A stretch of DNA of 6,451 nt from JACCQS01 sp050999295 (GTDB lineage Bacteria > Actinomycetota > Actinomycetes > Mycobacteriales > Geodermatophilaceae), in NCBI GenBank assembly GCA_050999295.1, contig JBPCPI010000117.1:1-6451 (forward strand). Reading direction: 5' to 3'. A program made the position numbers and the translations under genes. The notes beneath the pieces were generated by a model. That model searched no databases. It was not told the origin of the DNA and was given only the letters and a program-made list of their open reading frames with translations. Of this stretch, positions 1 to 5,633 are shown piece after piece; position 1 is the stretch's first letter; each line of letters opens with the position of its first letter.

Positions 1-494
1 AGCTGATCCAGCTTGCCGATCTTCGCCAGCGGCCGCTCCAGCCAGGTCAGCCAGGTGATCTCCCGCTCTTCCAGGATGAACTCGAGGAAGAGGATGAGCA
101 GGAACATTCCACCGAACGCGGCGATCGAGGGGTACGCCTCATCCAGCAGGAACGCGTACGTGCCCTCCGTTTCAATCGAGCCGCCGTCCAGCGCCAGCCG
201 CACCACGTCGACCGGGTTGAGCGATGCGGTGATTCCTACCAGTAGCAGCGGGAAGATCAGCCGCATCCCGAAGACGGCAATGGCGATGCCGACGGTCAGG
301 AAGATCTTCTGCCAGAGCGGACTCATCCGGACCAGCACCGTGGCATTGATGACGGCGTTGTCGAAGGACAGCGACACCTCGAGCACGATGAGGATGGCGA
401 CGATCACCAGCGCCTCGGGGCCGCCGAGCCACAGCGCCCCCGCCAACGCCAGCAATGTCAGCCCGAATGACCAGCCGAAAATCCTGAGAACCAC
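1..494 (-). CDS. DUF475 / TerC-like integral membrane protein (partial, C-terminus beyond the left edge)
   Basis: Reading the minus strand from GTG at 494 gives 164 open codons that run off the window, so this is the N-terminal part of a longer protein. The translation begins MVLRIFGWSFGLTLLALAGA. It has hydrophobic segments at about residues 8-23, 29-42, 64-92 and 126-142. The TerC-type signature LEVSLSFDNAVINA lies at 38-51, with FGMRLIFP at 75-82 and FGGMFLLILFLEFILEER at about 127-144. These match the DUF475 branch of the TerC family, polytopic membrane proteins tied to tellurite resistance and, by inference, metal-ion handling. The start is supported by GGAAAG at 507-502, 7 nt upstream. 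The gene lies 67 nt downstream of the TerD gene on the same strand, so co-transcription is likely. The exact transport role is not established. Confidence 0.88.
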   Translation of the reverse strand, partial: MVLRIFGWSFGLTLLALAGALWLGGPEALVIVAILIVLEVSLSFDNAVINATVLVRMSPLWQKIFLTVGIAIAVFGMRLIFPLLLVGITASLNPVDVVRLALDGGSIETEGTYAFLLDEAYPSIAAFGGMFLLILFLEFILEEREITWLTWLERPLAKIGKLDQ

Positions 495-521
495 ACGCTG
501 TCTTTCCGTGAGAGGACACCC

Positions 522-538
522 GACCCAGAGGCCGGGTC
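522..538. repeat. Inverted repeat between terD and the DUF475 gene
   Basis: GACCC at 522-526 and GGGTC at 534-538 form a 5-bp stem with a 7-nt loop in the 67-nt gap between the two minus-strand genes. There is no T-tract after it in the direction of transcription, so it is not a classical intrinsic terminator. It could be an attenuating or RNA-processing hairpin, or chance in GC-rich DNA. Confidence 0.25.
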
Positions 539-561
539 AGTGGGGCAGGCGGGACAGTCGG

Positions 562-1143
562 CTAGACGTTGACGCCGAAGTCCTGGGCGATTCCCTTCAG
601 GCCCGAGGCGTACCCCTGGCCTACGGCACGGAACTTCCACTCCTGGCCGCTGCGGTACAGCTCGCCGAAGATCATCGCGGTCTCGGTCGAGGCGTCCTCG
701 GTGAGGTCATAGCGTGCGAGCTCGGCGTTGTCGGCCTCGTTGACCACCCGGATGAAGGCGTTGCGCACCTGGCCGAAGCTCTGCGACCGGCTGTCCGCGT
801 CGTAGATCGACACCGGGAAGACGATCTTGTCGATGTCCGTGGGTACGACGGAGAGGTTCACCTTTATCGCCTCGTCGTCGCCCTCACCCTCACCGGTGAG
901 ATTGTCCCCGGTGTGCTGAATCGATCCGTCCGGCGTCGCCAGGTTGTTGAAGAACACAAAGTGCTGATCCGACAGAGCCTTGCCGGTGGAGGCGAGCGCG
1001 ATGGCGCTGGCGTCCAGGTCGAAGTCGGCGCCGGTCGTGCTGCGCACGTCCCAGCCCAGGCCCACCATGACGGCACTGAGACCTGCGGCTCCAGCCTCCT
1101 TGGTCAACGAGACGTTGCCGCCTTTGCTCAGGCTGACTCCCAC
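562..1143 (-). CDS. terD: TerD-domain stress protein
   Basis: This encodes 193 aa, the usual TerD length (about 190). TerD proteins are cytoplasmic, calcium-binding and linked to tellurite, oxidative and phage stress responses. Visible family features are the N-terminal MGVSLSKGGNVSLTKEA, VGLGWDVR at 27-34, the acidic loop GADFDLDASA at 38-47, GDNLTGEGEGDDEAI at 79-93, VFPVSIYDAD at 108-117, QSFGQVRNAFIRVVN at 121-135, ARYDLTED at 143-150, and the C-terminal FRAVGQGYASGL at 171-182. The Asp/Glu clusters fit the known Ca2+ sites. An upstream in-frame GTG at 1155 would add MEDV, but it overlaps the ribosome site. The GTG at 1143 restores the family N-terminus and has GGAGGA just upstream. It is first in a probable terD-DUF475 operon and is divergent from the TerB gene. 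Confidence 0.95.
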   Translation of the reverse strand: MGVSLSKGGNVSLTKEAGAAGLSAVMVGLGWDVRSTTGADFDLDASAIALASTGKALSDQHFVFFNNLATPDGSIQHTGDNLTGEGEGDDEAIKVNLSVVPTDIDKIVFPVSIYDADSRSQSFGQVRNAFIRVVNEADNAELARYDLTEDASTETAMIFGELYRSGQEWKFRAVGQGYASGLKGIAQDFGVNV

Positions 1144-1347
1144 GACATCCTCCACAGTCCGGGGTTGCCCACCCCACTCATCGACGTCCCGCTTGAGGCG
1201 GGCGGTTCGCCAACTCTAGATCAAGCGCCGCACATCACGGTGACCGCTTCTCAGTCGAGCGCGACGATCACCCGACTACGTCCTCGTGACACAGTGGACT
1301 CAGCATCGATCCGCCCGGACGGGCACCGCGACAAAGGGAGTACAGCA
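1144..1347. promoter_or_regulatory. Divergent intergenic region of the Ter cluster
   Basis: This 204-bp gap must contain the outward promoters of terD (minus) and the TerB gene (plus). I see no strong match to a housekeeping promoter. The best minus-strand -10 candidate is TAGAGT (1218-1213), without a matching -35. Two short palindromes are present: CCCGC-TTGAG-GCGGG near 1189-1203, and GCCCG-GA-CGGGC at 1313-1324, about 10 bp before the TerB ribosome site. Weak consensus elements would fit control by an alternative or stress sigma factor, but that is inference. Confidence 0.4.
1148..1153 (-). promoter_or_regulatory. Ribosome binding site that fixes the terD start
   Basis: On the minus strand GGAGGA (1153-1148) lies 4 nt before GTG 1143. 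This site overlaps the alternative upstream GTG at 1155, which would itself have no good Shine-Dalgarno sequence. That supports the shorter start. Confidence 0.65.
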
Positions 1348-1803
1348 ATGGCCTTGTGGGATCAGCTCCGGCAGCGTTCGCAGGACATGAGCAGCCAGCT
1401 GAAGACGAAGGCGGGACAGTTCAAGAACAAGGACTTCAAGAACGGCACCATGGCCATGTGCGCATTGATCGCCGCCTCGGACGGGAACATCGATCAGAGC
1501 GAGCGCGCGAAGGTGGCCGGCCTGATCACCAGCAACGATGTGTTGTCCATCTTCCCGGCGGCGGAGCTGCGCGAGACGTTCGACAACTACTGCAACAAGC
1601 TGACCTCGGACTACGACTTCGGCAAGGTGGAGTGCGTCCAGGCCATCGCCAAGCTGAAGCCGAAGCAGGACCAGGCCCGCGCGGTGATCCAGATCGGCAT
1701 CATCATCGGCGGCGCTGACGGCAACTTCGACGAGAACGAGCGGGTCGCCGTGCGCGACGCGTGCTTCGCGGCGGGGATTCCGCCCACGGAGTTCGACCTC
1801 TGA
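1348..1803 (+). CDS. terB: TerB-family tellurite resistance protein
   Basis: This encodes 151 aa, the normal size for TerB. It is a soluble all-helical protein with the duplicated acidic motif that marks the family: ASDGNIDQSE at 43-52 and GADGNFDENE at 122-131. These acidic surfaces bind metal ions in characterised TerB proteins. The N-terminus MALWDQLRQRSQDMSSQLK is amphipathic. TerB is known to associate with TerC-type membrane proteins, so the DUF475 product encoded across the divergent region is a plausible partner (inference). The ATG at 1348 is preceded by AAAGGGAG (1333-1340) with a 7-nt spacer, a strong start. The same frame stays open far upstream to about position 13, but that stretch is antisense to terD and DUF475 and does not resemble a protein. 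The stop codon is 151 bp before fadE5. Confidence 0.93.
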   Translation: MALWDQLRQRSQDMSSQLKTKAGQFKNKDFKNGTMAMCALIAASDGNIDQSERAKVAGLITSNDVLSIFPAAELRETFDNYCNKLTSDYDFGKVECVQAIAKLKPKQDQARAVIQIGIIIGGADGNFDENERVAVRDACFAAGIPPTEFDL

Positions 1804-1813
1804 CATCTCGGGT

Positions 1814-1842
1814 TTGCCGTTGTTACCGACCGGTAATATAAT
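1814..1842 (+). promoter_or_regulatory. Promoter of the fadE5-type gene
   Basis: TTGCCG at 1814-1819 (-35, 4 of 6 consensus positions) and an exact TATAAT at 1837-1842 (-10) are separated by the ideal 17 bp. Transcription should begin near 1849, leaving an untranslated leader of about 106 nt before the ATG at 1955. This is the most consensus-like housekeeping promoter in the window and stands out as an A/T-rich patch in GC-rich DNA. Confidence 0.75.
1823..1836. promoter_or_regulatory. Palindromic operator candidate inside the fadE5 promoter
   Basis: TTACCG-AC-CGGTAA is a perfect 6+6 inverted repeat with a 2-nt centre. It occupies the spacer between the -35 and -10 boxes and abuts TATAAT directly. 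A protein bound there would exclude RNA polymerase. The size and symmetry are typical of TetR-family operators, which commonly control acyl-CoA dehydrogenase genes in actinobacteria and release DNA on binding acyl-CoA. The regulator is not encoded in this window, so its family is inferred. Confidence 0.6.
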
Positions 1843-1869
1843 CTGGCTGCCTGTACCGGGCGCGGGGAG

Positions 1870-1906
1870 TCACCTACTCGGGTGGCGACCCGTCACGAAT
1901 TGGTGA
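1870..1906 (+). other. Potential hairpin in the fadE5 5' leader
   Basis: CGGGT-GGCG-ACCCG at 1879-1892 is a perfect 5-bp stem with a 4-nt loop. It is enclosed by an outer TCACC (1870-1874) / GGTGA (1902-1906) pairing. It lies in the predicted leader, well before the AGGAG ribosome site at 1939-1943. It matches no riboswitch class I recognise. Confidence 0.25.
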
Positions 1907-1954
1907 TTTGTCCGCCCACCGCTGCGCGGTCTCTCCCCAGGAGTTCTGCCCGCC

Positions 1955-3784
1955 ATGACTCACTACAAGAGCAATCTCCGTGATCTGCGGTTCAACCTCT
2001 TCGAAGTGTTGCGGGTCCAGGATTGGCTCGGTACGGCGCCGTACGAGGATCTGGACACGGCGACTGCGCTGAGCATCCTGGCTGAAGTCGACCGGCTGGC
2101 CCGGGGGCCGATCGCCGAGTCCTTCGCTGATGCCGACCGGCATCCGCCCGTGTACGACGCTGCGACGAAGTCGGTAACGTTGCCGGCCTCGCTCACCCGT
2201 AGCTGCCAGGCGATGCTCGACGGGGACTGGCATCGCCTTTCCGTGCCGAAGCATCTCGGCGGCTATGGCGCTCCGCCGAGCCTGCAATGGGCCTGCGCCG
2301 AGTTGATCCTGGGCGCCAACCCCGCGGTGTTCCTGTTCATGACCGGGCCCAGCTTCGCCACGGTCATTGACAGCCTCGGTACACCGGAGCAGAAGCGCTT
2401 CGCCCAGGTCGCCATCGATCGACACTGGGCAGGCTCGATGGTTCTCACCGAGCCCGACGCCGGATCCGATGTCGGAGCGGGCAGGACCAGGGCGATCCAG
2501 CAGCCGGACGGTACGTGGCACATCCAGGGGGTGAAGCGCTTCATCACCTCTGGTGACTGGGACCTGCCGGAGAACATCTTCCATCTGGTGCTGGCCCGGC
2601 CCGATGGCGCCGGTCCGGGAACGAAGGGCCTTTCGCTGTTCATCGTCCCCAAGTTCCGCTTCGACTGGGACGCCTTCGAGCTCGGCGCACGCAACGGCGT
2701 GTTCGCGACCAATCTCGAGCACAAGATGGGCCTCAAGGCATCGTCAACGTGCGAGCTGACGTTCGGCGCGGACGAGCCGGCGGTGGGCTACCTCGTCGGG
2801 GGTGTCCACGACGGCATCCGGCAGATGTTCCGCACGATCGAGGCCGCCCGGATGATGGTCGGCACCAAGGCGATCGCCACCCTGTCCACCGGCTATCTCA
2901 ACGCTCTGGACTACGCCAAGACAAGGCTGCAGGGTGCTGATCTCACCCGCTCGACGGACCCCACCGCTCCCCGAGTGCGCATCATCGACCACGCCGACGT
3001 ACGCCGATCCCTGCTGCTGCAGAAGTCCTACGCCGAGGGCATGCGGGCGCTGTACCTGTACGCGGCGAGCTGGCAGGACCGGATCCGGCGCGGAGGTGAG
3101 CCGCCGGACATCCAGCAGGCCAATCGCGTCAACGACCTGCTGCTGCCGATCGTCAAGGGTTTCGGCTCCGAGCGGGCCTATGCGCTGCTCGGAGCGGAGT
3201 CCCTGCAGGTCTTCGGCGGCTCCGGGTACCTGCAGGACTACCCCATCGAGCAGTACGTCCGCGACGCCAAGATCGACACGCTCTACGAAGGCACCACCGC
3301 GATCCAGGGCATGGACCTGTTCTTCCGCAAGATCGTCAAGGACAAGGGTCAGGCGCTGGCCACTGTCTTCGGTGAGATCCAGTCGAGCCTCGACAACGAG
3401 GCGGGCAACGGCAGGCTCAAGGACGAGCGCGCGCTGCTCGCGATCGCACTCGGCGACGTCCAGGCCATGGTGGGTGCCATGGTGGGTCAGCTGACCACTG
3501 CCCAAGAGGACATCACCAACCTCTACAAGGTCGGGCAGAACACGACGCGGTTGCTGCTCGCCTTCGGCGACCTGCTGACCGGGTGGCTGCTGCTGCGCCA
3601 CGCAGAGGTGGCGATGGCTGCCCTCAGCGAGGACACCTCGATCAAGGATCAGGCGTTCTACGAGGGCAAGCTCGCCTCGGCCAGGTTCTTCGCCACCCAG
3701 GTGCTGCCGAGGCTGACCGCGGAGCGCACGCTCGTCGAGAACACCGACAACGCGCTCATGGACATCTCTGCGGACGCGTTCTAG
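1955..3784 (+). CDS. fadE5: Acyl-CoA dehydrogenase, FadE5 type
   Basis: This 609-aa flavoenzyme oxidises fatty acyl-CoA to trans-2-enoyl-CoA in the first step of beta-oxidation, passing electrons to ETF. It has an N-terminal extension (MTHYKSNLRDLRFNLFEVL), an N-terminal helical domain to about residue 155, and a beta domain containing VLTEPDAGSDVG (163-174) and GVKRFITSGD (192-201), which contact FAD and substrate. A C-terminal helical domain carries QVFGGSGYLQDYP (418-430) and the RDAKIDTLYEGTTAIQG motif (436-452). Glu445 in LYEGT is the expected catalytic base. There is a further C-terminal helical region to 609. Size, the MTHYKSN-type start and the extra C-terminal domain match mycobacterial FadE5 (about 611 aa, broad chain-length range) rather than ordinary 380-aa dehydrogenases. 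The ATG has AGGAG at 1939-1943, with a rather long 11-nt spacer. It is probably monocistronic and operator-controlled. Confidence 0.92.
   Translation: MTHYKSNLRDLRFNLFEVLRVQDWLGTAPYEDLDTATALSILAEVDRLARGPIAESFADADRHPPVYDAATKSVTLPASLTRSCQAMLDGDWHRLSVPKHLGGYGAPPSLQWACAELILGANPAVFLFMTGPSFATVIDSLGTPEQKRFAQVAIDRHWAGSMVLTEPDAGSDVGAGRTRAIQQPDGTWHIQGVKRFITSGDWDLPENIFHLVLARPDGAGPGTKGLSLFIVPKFRFDWDAFELGARNGVFATNLEHKMGLKASSTCELTFGADEPAVGYLVGGVHDGIRQMFRTIEAARMMVGTKAIATLSTGYLNALDYAKTRLQGADLTRSTDPTAPRVRIIDHADVRRSLLLQKSYAEGMRALYLYAASWQDRIRRGGEPPDIQQANRVNDLLLPIVKGFGSERAYALLGAESLQVFGGSGYLQDYPIEQYVRDAKIDTLYEGTTAIQGMDLFFRKIVKDKGQALATVFGEIQSSLDNEAGNGRLKDERALLAIALGDVQAMVGAMVGQLTTAQEDITNLYKVGQNTTRLLLAFGDLLTGWLLLRHAEVAMAALSEDTSIKDQAFYEGKLASARFFATQVLPRLTAERTLVENTDNALMDISADAF
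3464..3487 (+). repeat. Perfect 12-bp tandem duplication inside fadE5
   Basis: GCCATGGTGGGT occurs twice head to tail (3464-3475 and 3476-3487), in frame, encoding Ala-Met-Val-Gly twice (residues 504-511). It lies in the C-terminal helical region and does not disturb the reading frame. Confidence 0.9.
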
Positions 3785-3816
3785 CGCGCTTCGTGTCGAG
3801 TGGGCGGTGCTGCCTG

Positions 3817-3840
3817 CCACACTGAGCGACAGTGCCGTGG
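3817..3840 (+). terminator. Possible hairpin terminator after fadE5
   Basis: CCAC-ACTG (3817-3824) can pair with CAGT (3830-3833) and GTGG (3837-3840) around an AGCGA loop, with a 3-nt bulge on the 3' side. It starts 33 nt after the fadE5 stop. No U-tract follows, so it is at best a weak or factor-assisted terminator. The inner CACTG-AGCGA-CAGTG could instead be a protein site for the next gene. Confidence 0.3.
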
Positions 3841-3895
3841 ACCCGCCGCGGTCGCGATAGGTGCTGGCATCGCCGGCACGAGGAGGCTGGACACA

Positions 3896-4120
3896 ATGGG
3901 TGTCGGCATCTCGATCTTCCTACTGGCCCTGGGCGGCATTCTCGCCTTCGCCGTCACCGCCGACGTCAACGGCGTCGATCTCGCCGTCGTCGGATTCATC
4001 CTGATGGCGGTCGGTGTCGTCGGCATCATCATCTCGCTGGTGCTGATGAATCAGCGGAGCAACACCAGCCACCGTGTCGTGGAGGAACGTCGCTACCGCG
4101 ACGACGGAACCCTGTACTGA
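3896..4120 (+). CDS. Small two-helix membrane protein, DUF6458 type
   Basis: This encodes 74 aa. The N-terminus MGVGISIFLLALGGILAFAV forms a first membrane helix (about 4-21). A short polar link TADVNGVDLAV follows, then a second helix at about 31-51 (VVGFILMAVGVVGIIISLVL), and a charged tail with RVVEERRYRDDGTLY. This pattern of GxGxSxFLxALGAILxFAV, then ADVxGxDLxxVGxILMxVG, is that of DUF6458 proteins, common in actinomycetes and of unknown function. The ATG at 3896 has a full AGGAGG (3881-3886) with a 9-nt spacer. The frame opens earlier, but that segment has no membrane-protein character and no ribosome site. It lies 111 bp after fadE5 and is probably transcribed separately. No promoter is obvious. 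Confidence 0.85.
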   Translation: MGVGISIFLLALGGILAFAVTADVNGVDLAVVGFILMAVGVVGIIISLVLMNQRSNTSHRVVEERRYRDDGTLY

Positions 4121-4123
4121 GCC

Positions 4124-4142
4124 CAGCGGCCAACACCCGCTG
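4124..4142 (+). terminator. Hairpin directly after the DUF6458 gene
   Basis: CAGCGG (4124-4129) and CCGCTG (4137-4142) form a perfect 6-bp stem with a 7-nt loop, only 3 nt after the stop codon. No T-run follows. Its position, before the separate phosphatase promoter, fits a terminator of the U-less type often proposed for high-GC bacteria. Confidence 0.4.
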
Positions 4143-4155
4143 ACTCCTCCCGACA

Positions 4156-4173
4156 CGGGCCGTTAACCGCCCG
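4156..4173. promoter_or_regulatory. Near-perfect 18-bp palindrome upstream of the phosphatase
   Basis: CGGGCCGTTAACCGCCCG is symmetric about GTTAAC (4162-4167), with one mismatched pair in nine. It covers about -45 to -28 relative to the predicted transcription start at 4201, the region where a -35 box would lie. That is a suitable place for a repressor, but no regulator is known. Confidence 0.35.
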
Positions 4174-4188
4174 GTCGCACCGGACGCC

Positions 4189-4194
4189 TACGCT
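4189..4194 (+). promoter_or_regulatory. -10 element of a leaderless promoter for the phosphatase
   Basis: TACGCT fits the actinobacterial TANNNT -10 pattern. It ends 6 nt before the GTG start codon, so the mRNA is predicted to begin at or next to the GTG itself. There is no Shine-Dalgarno sequence at a usable distance, as expected for a leaderless transcript. Confidence 0.55.
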
Positions 4195-4200
4195 CGGCAG

Positions 4201-5004
4201 GTGACATCGACCCCGACCGTGCGCCGATGGGTGCACCTGGACGGTGCCGTCAACGTTCGCGACGTGGGGGATCTCCCGACCTCCGATGGCGGGACGACCG
4301 CCCCCGGGCGGTTGCTCCGGGCGGACAACCTGCAGTCGCTGACCGACGCGGACGTCCGCCGGCTGGTGCAGGATCTCGGCGTGCGGCTGGTGGTGGATCT
4401 GCGCACCGGCGTCGAGGTCCGCTCCGAGGGCCCCGGCCGGCTGAGCCAGGACGATGCGGTCGCGCACGTGCACCTGTCGCTCTTCCCGGAGGGCGGCGAC
4501 AACACCGACTTCGCGGCCGACGACGTCCTGCCATGGCAGCGCGGAGACGCCCGCGCCCGGGCCACACCCGGCCAGGACGGCGCTGCCGGGTACTACCTCG
4601 GCTACCTCCGTGACCGTCCGGACAACATCGTCGCTGCGCTGCGAGCCATCACCCGACAGGTGGACGGCGCGGCACTGGTGCATTGTGCAGCCGGCAAGGA
4701 CCGCACAGGGGTCGTCATCGCTTTGGCGCTCAGTGTGGCGGGCGTGCAACGAGAGGCAATCATCGACGACTACGTCGCCACCGCCGATGTTCTGCCGCAA
4801 CTCGTCGCGCGGTTGGAGGCAAGCCCGACGTACGCCGAGGATGTCTCCGGTCGCAGCCTGGACAGCCATCGGCCGATCGCCGCGAACATGGAGCGCTTTC
4901 TCGGCACACTCGACGCCCGCTACGGCGATCCGCTGGGCTGGCTCGACGAGCACGGCTTCGCCGCCGACGAGCAGGACGCGCTGCGCCGCCGCCTGGTGAC
5001 CTAG
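4201..5004 (+). CDS. Tyrosine/serine protein phosphatase, PtpB/COG2365-like
   Basis: This encodes 267 aa. The P-loop HCAAGKDRTGV (161-171) matches HCxxGKDRTG of the bacterial Y_phosphatase3 family (Mycobacterium PtpB, Listeria LipA). Cys162 should be the nucleophile forming the phosphocysteine intermediate, and Arg168 the phosphate binder. Lys166-Asp167 are characteristic of this family, whose members can act on phosphotyrosine, phosphoserine or phosphoinositides. Other family features are NVRDVG (18-23, usually NFRDLGG), GRLLRADNLQSLTD (36-49) and VVDLRTGVEV (64-73). There is no signal peptide or membrane segment, so it is probably cytoplasmic; its substrate cannot be told from sequence. The GTG at 4201 is preferred because of the -10 box 6 nt upstream; the next GTG (4219) would trim six residues. 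It is a single gene, 80 bp after the DUF6458 gene and 88 bp before the VOC gene. Confidence 0.9.
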   Translation: MTSTPTVRRWVHLDGAVNVRDVGDLPTSDGGTTAPGRLLRADNLQSLTDADVRRLVQDLGVRLVVDLRTGVEVRSEGPGRLSQDDAVAHVHLSLFPEGGDNTDFAADDVLPWQRGDARARATPGQDGAAGYYLGYLRDRPDNIVAALRAITRQVDGAALVHCAAGKDRTGVVIALALSVAGVQREAIIDDYVATADVLPQLVARLEASPTYAEDVSGRSLDSHRPIAANMERFLGTLDARYGDPLGWLDEHGFAADEQDALRRRLVT

Positions 5005-5005
5005 C

Positions 5006-5031
5006 CGGCCGGCACTCTCCCGCTCCGGCCG
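5006..5031 (+). terminator. GC-rich hairpin after the phosphatase gene
   Basis: CGGCCGG (5006-5012) pairs perfectly with CCGGCCG (5025-5031) across a 12-nt loop, beginning 1 nt after the stop codon. There is no U-tract. It could end the phosphatase transcript ahead of the promoter-like element of the VOC gene. Confidence 0.35.
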
Positions 5032-5054
5032 AGGATCCCTTCGCCTGCAACGGT

Positions 5055-5060
5055 TACAGT
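5055..5060 (+). promoter_or_regulatory. Candidate -10 box for the VOC gene
   Basis: TACAGT fits TANNNT and would place the transcription start near 5067, giving a short leader of about 26 nt that contains GGAAGG (5081-5086), 6 nt before the ATG. No convincing -35 box is seen. Confidence 0.4.
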
Positions 5061-5092
5061 GACCCGTCATCTGAACCGCCGGAAGGTGCGCC

Positions 5093-5602
5093 ATGTCCAG
5101 CGACACCGAGTTGGTCGAACTCGAGGCCCGACGCCAGGAGCTGCGCGAGAAGTACGTGCTTCCGCCTGCGGAGCGGGACACGCCAGGGCAGGGCATCCAC
5201 CACGCGGCGCTGATCTGCTCCGACGTCGAGCAGACGATCCAGTTCTACCAGGGCTTGCTCGGCTTCCCGTTGGTCGAGCTGGTCGAGAACCGCGACTATC
5301 CGGGCTCGTCGCACTTCTTCTTCGATCTCGGCAACCAGACGCTGCTCGGCTTCTTCGACTTCCCGGGTCTTGGTCTCGAGCCGGGCGTCGAAGCGATCGG
5401 CGGCGTACAACACATCGCTATTTCCACGCCACGCAACCGCTGGGAGCAGCTACGCGTCCGGTTGGACGGAGCTGGCGTGACGTACGCCGGACCGGACATC
5501 GGAATCCCCGAGTCGATGTACTTCAGGGACCCGGACGGCATCGGCATCGAGCTGCTCAGCGATCCGCTGATGTACTTCGCCGGCCACCAACTCGACGAAT
5601 AG
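5093..5602 (+). CDS. VOC-fold (glyoxalase/extradiol dioxygenase superfamily) protein
   Basis: This encodes 169 aa. After a charged helical N-terminal extension (about 1-30) there are two beta-alpha-beta-beta-beta modules. The first runs from GIHHAALICSDVEQTIQFYQ (34-53) to LLGFFDFPG (84-92). The second runs from GGVQHIAIST (103-112) to MYFRDPDGIGIELL (142-155). Candidate metal ligands are His37, His107 and Glu153; the fourth glyoxalase I position appears to be Gly86, so classic glyoxalase I activity is doubtful. The superfamily includes lyases, isomerases, dioxygenases and antibiotic-binding proteins, so the substrate is unknown. It is cytoplasmic, with no signal peptide. The ATG has GGAAGG 6 nt upstream. 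It is convergent with the citryl-CoA lyase-like gene, with a 31-nt gap. Confidence 0.85.
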   Translation: MSSDTELVELEARRQELREKYVLPPAERDTPGQGIHHAALICSDVEQTIQFYQGLLGFPLVELVENRDYPGSSHFFFDLGNQTLLGFFDFPGLGLEPGVEAIGGVQHIAISTPRNRWEQLRVRLDGAGVTYAGPDIGIPESMYFRDPDGIGIELLSDPLMYFAGHQLDE

Positions 5603-5613
5603 CCGGACCACGA

Positions 5614-5626
5614 GCGCGTTGCGCGC
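5614..5626. terminator. Short hairpin between convergent genes
   Basis: GCGCG-TTG-CGCGC (5614-5626) lies in the 31-nt gap between the VOC stop and the stop of the minus-strand gene. A hairpin here could serve both directions, but the stem is only 5 bp and no T-tract follows on either side. Confidence 0.25.
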
Positions 5627-5633
5627 CCAAGGA

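Noticed and set aside
172..519. Minus-strand frame starting at 519 (Arg/Gly/Ala-rich)
   Set aside because: It overlaps the DUF475 gene in another frame; only the frame starting at 494 gives a TerC-like membrane protein.
13..1347. Long plus-strand open frame joined upstream to the TerB gene, opposite terD and DUF475
   Set aside because: The translation is low-complexity (Ser/Arg/Ala/Val-rich) with no recognisable domain. It lies antisense to two clear Ter-family genes, and TerB has its own strong ribosome site at 1333-1340. The frame is open only because of GC-rich codon bias.
1882..1954. Possible upstream open frame from GTG 1882 overlapping the fadE5 start
   Set aside because: The spacing to a GGGGAG element is 12 nt, the product is unremarkable, and it would conflict with the fadE5 ribosome site; evidence is too thin.
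1874..2722. 282-codon minus-strand open frame opposite fadE5
   Set aside because: It is antisense to the well-supported FadE5 N-terminal half and its translation has no family resemblance; it is a codon-bias shadow.
2744..3820. 358-codon minus-strand open frame opposite fadE5
   Set aside because: It shares codon periodicity with the FadE5 gene beneath it, its composition is Arg/Val/Leu/Gln-rich, and it has no domain.
3785..5092. One operon from fadE5 through DUF6458, phosphatase and VOC
   Set aside because: The gaps are about 80-110 bp and hold hairpins after the stops. The phosphatase and VOC genes have their own -10-like boxes. Shared orientation alone is not enough.
4093..5196. 367-codon minus-strand open frame opposite the phosphatase
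   Set aside because: It covers the entire phosphatase gene antisense and two intergenic gaps, and its product has no recognisable motif, while the plus strand carries an intact HCxxGKDRTG enzyme.
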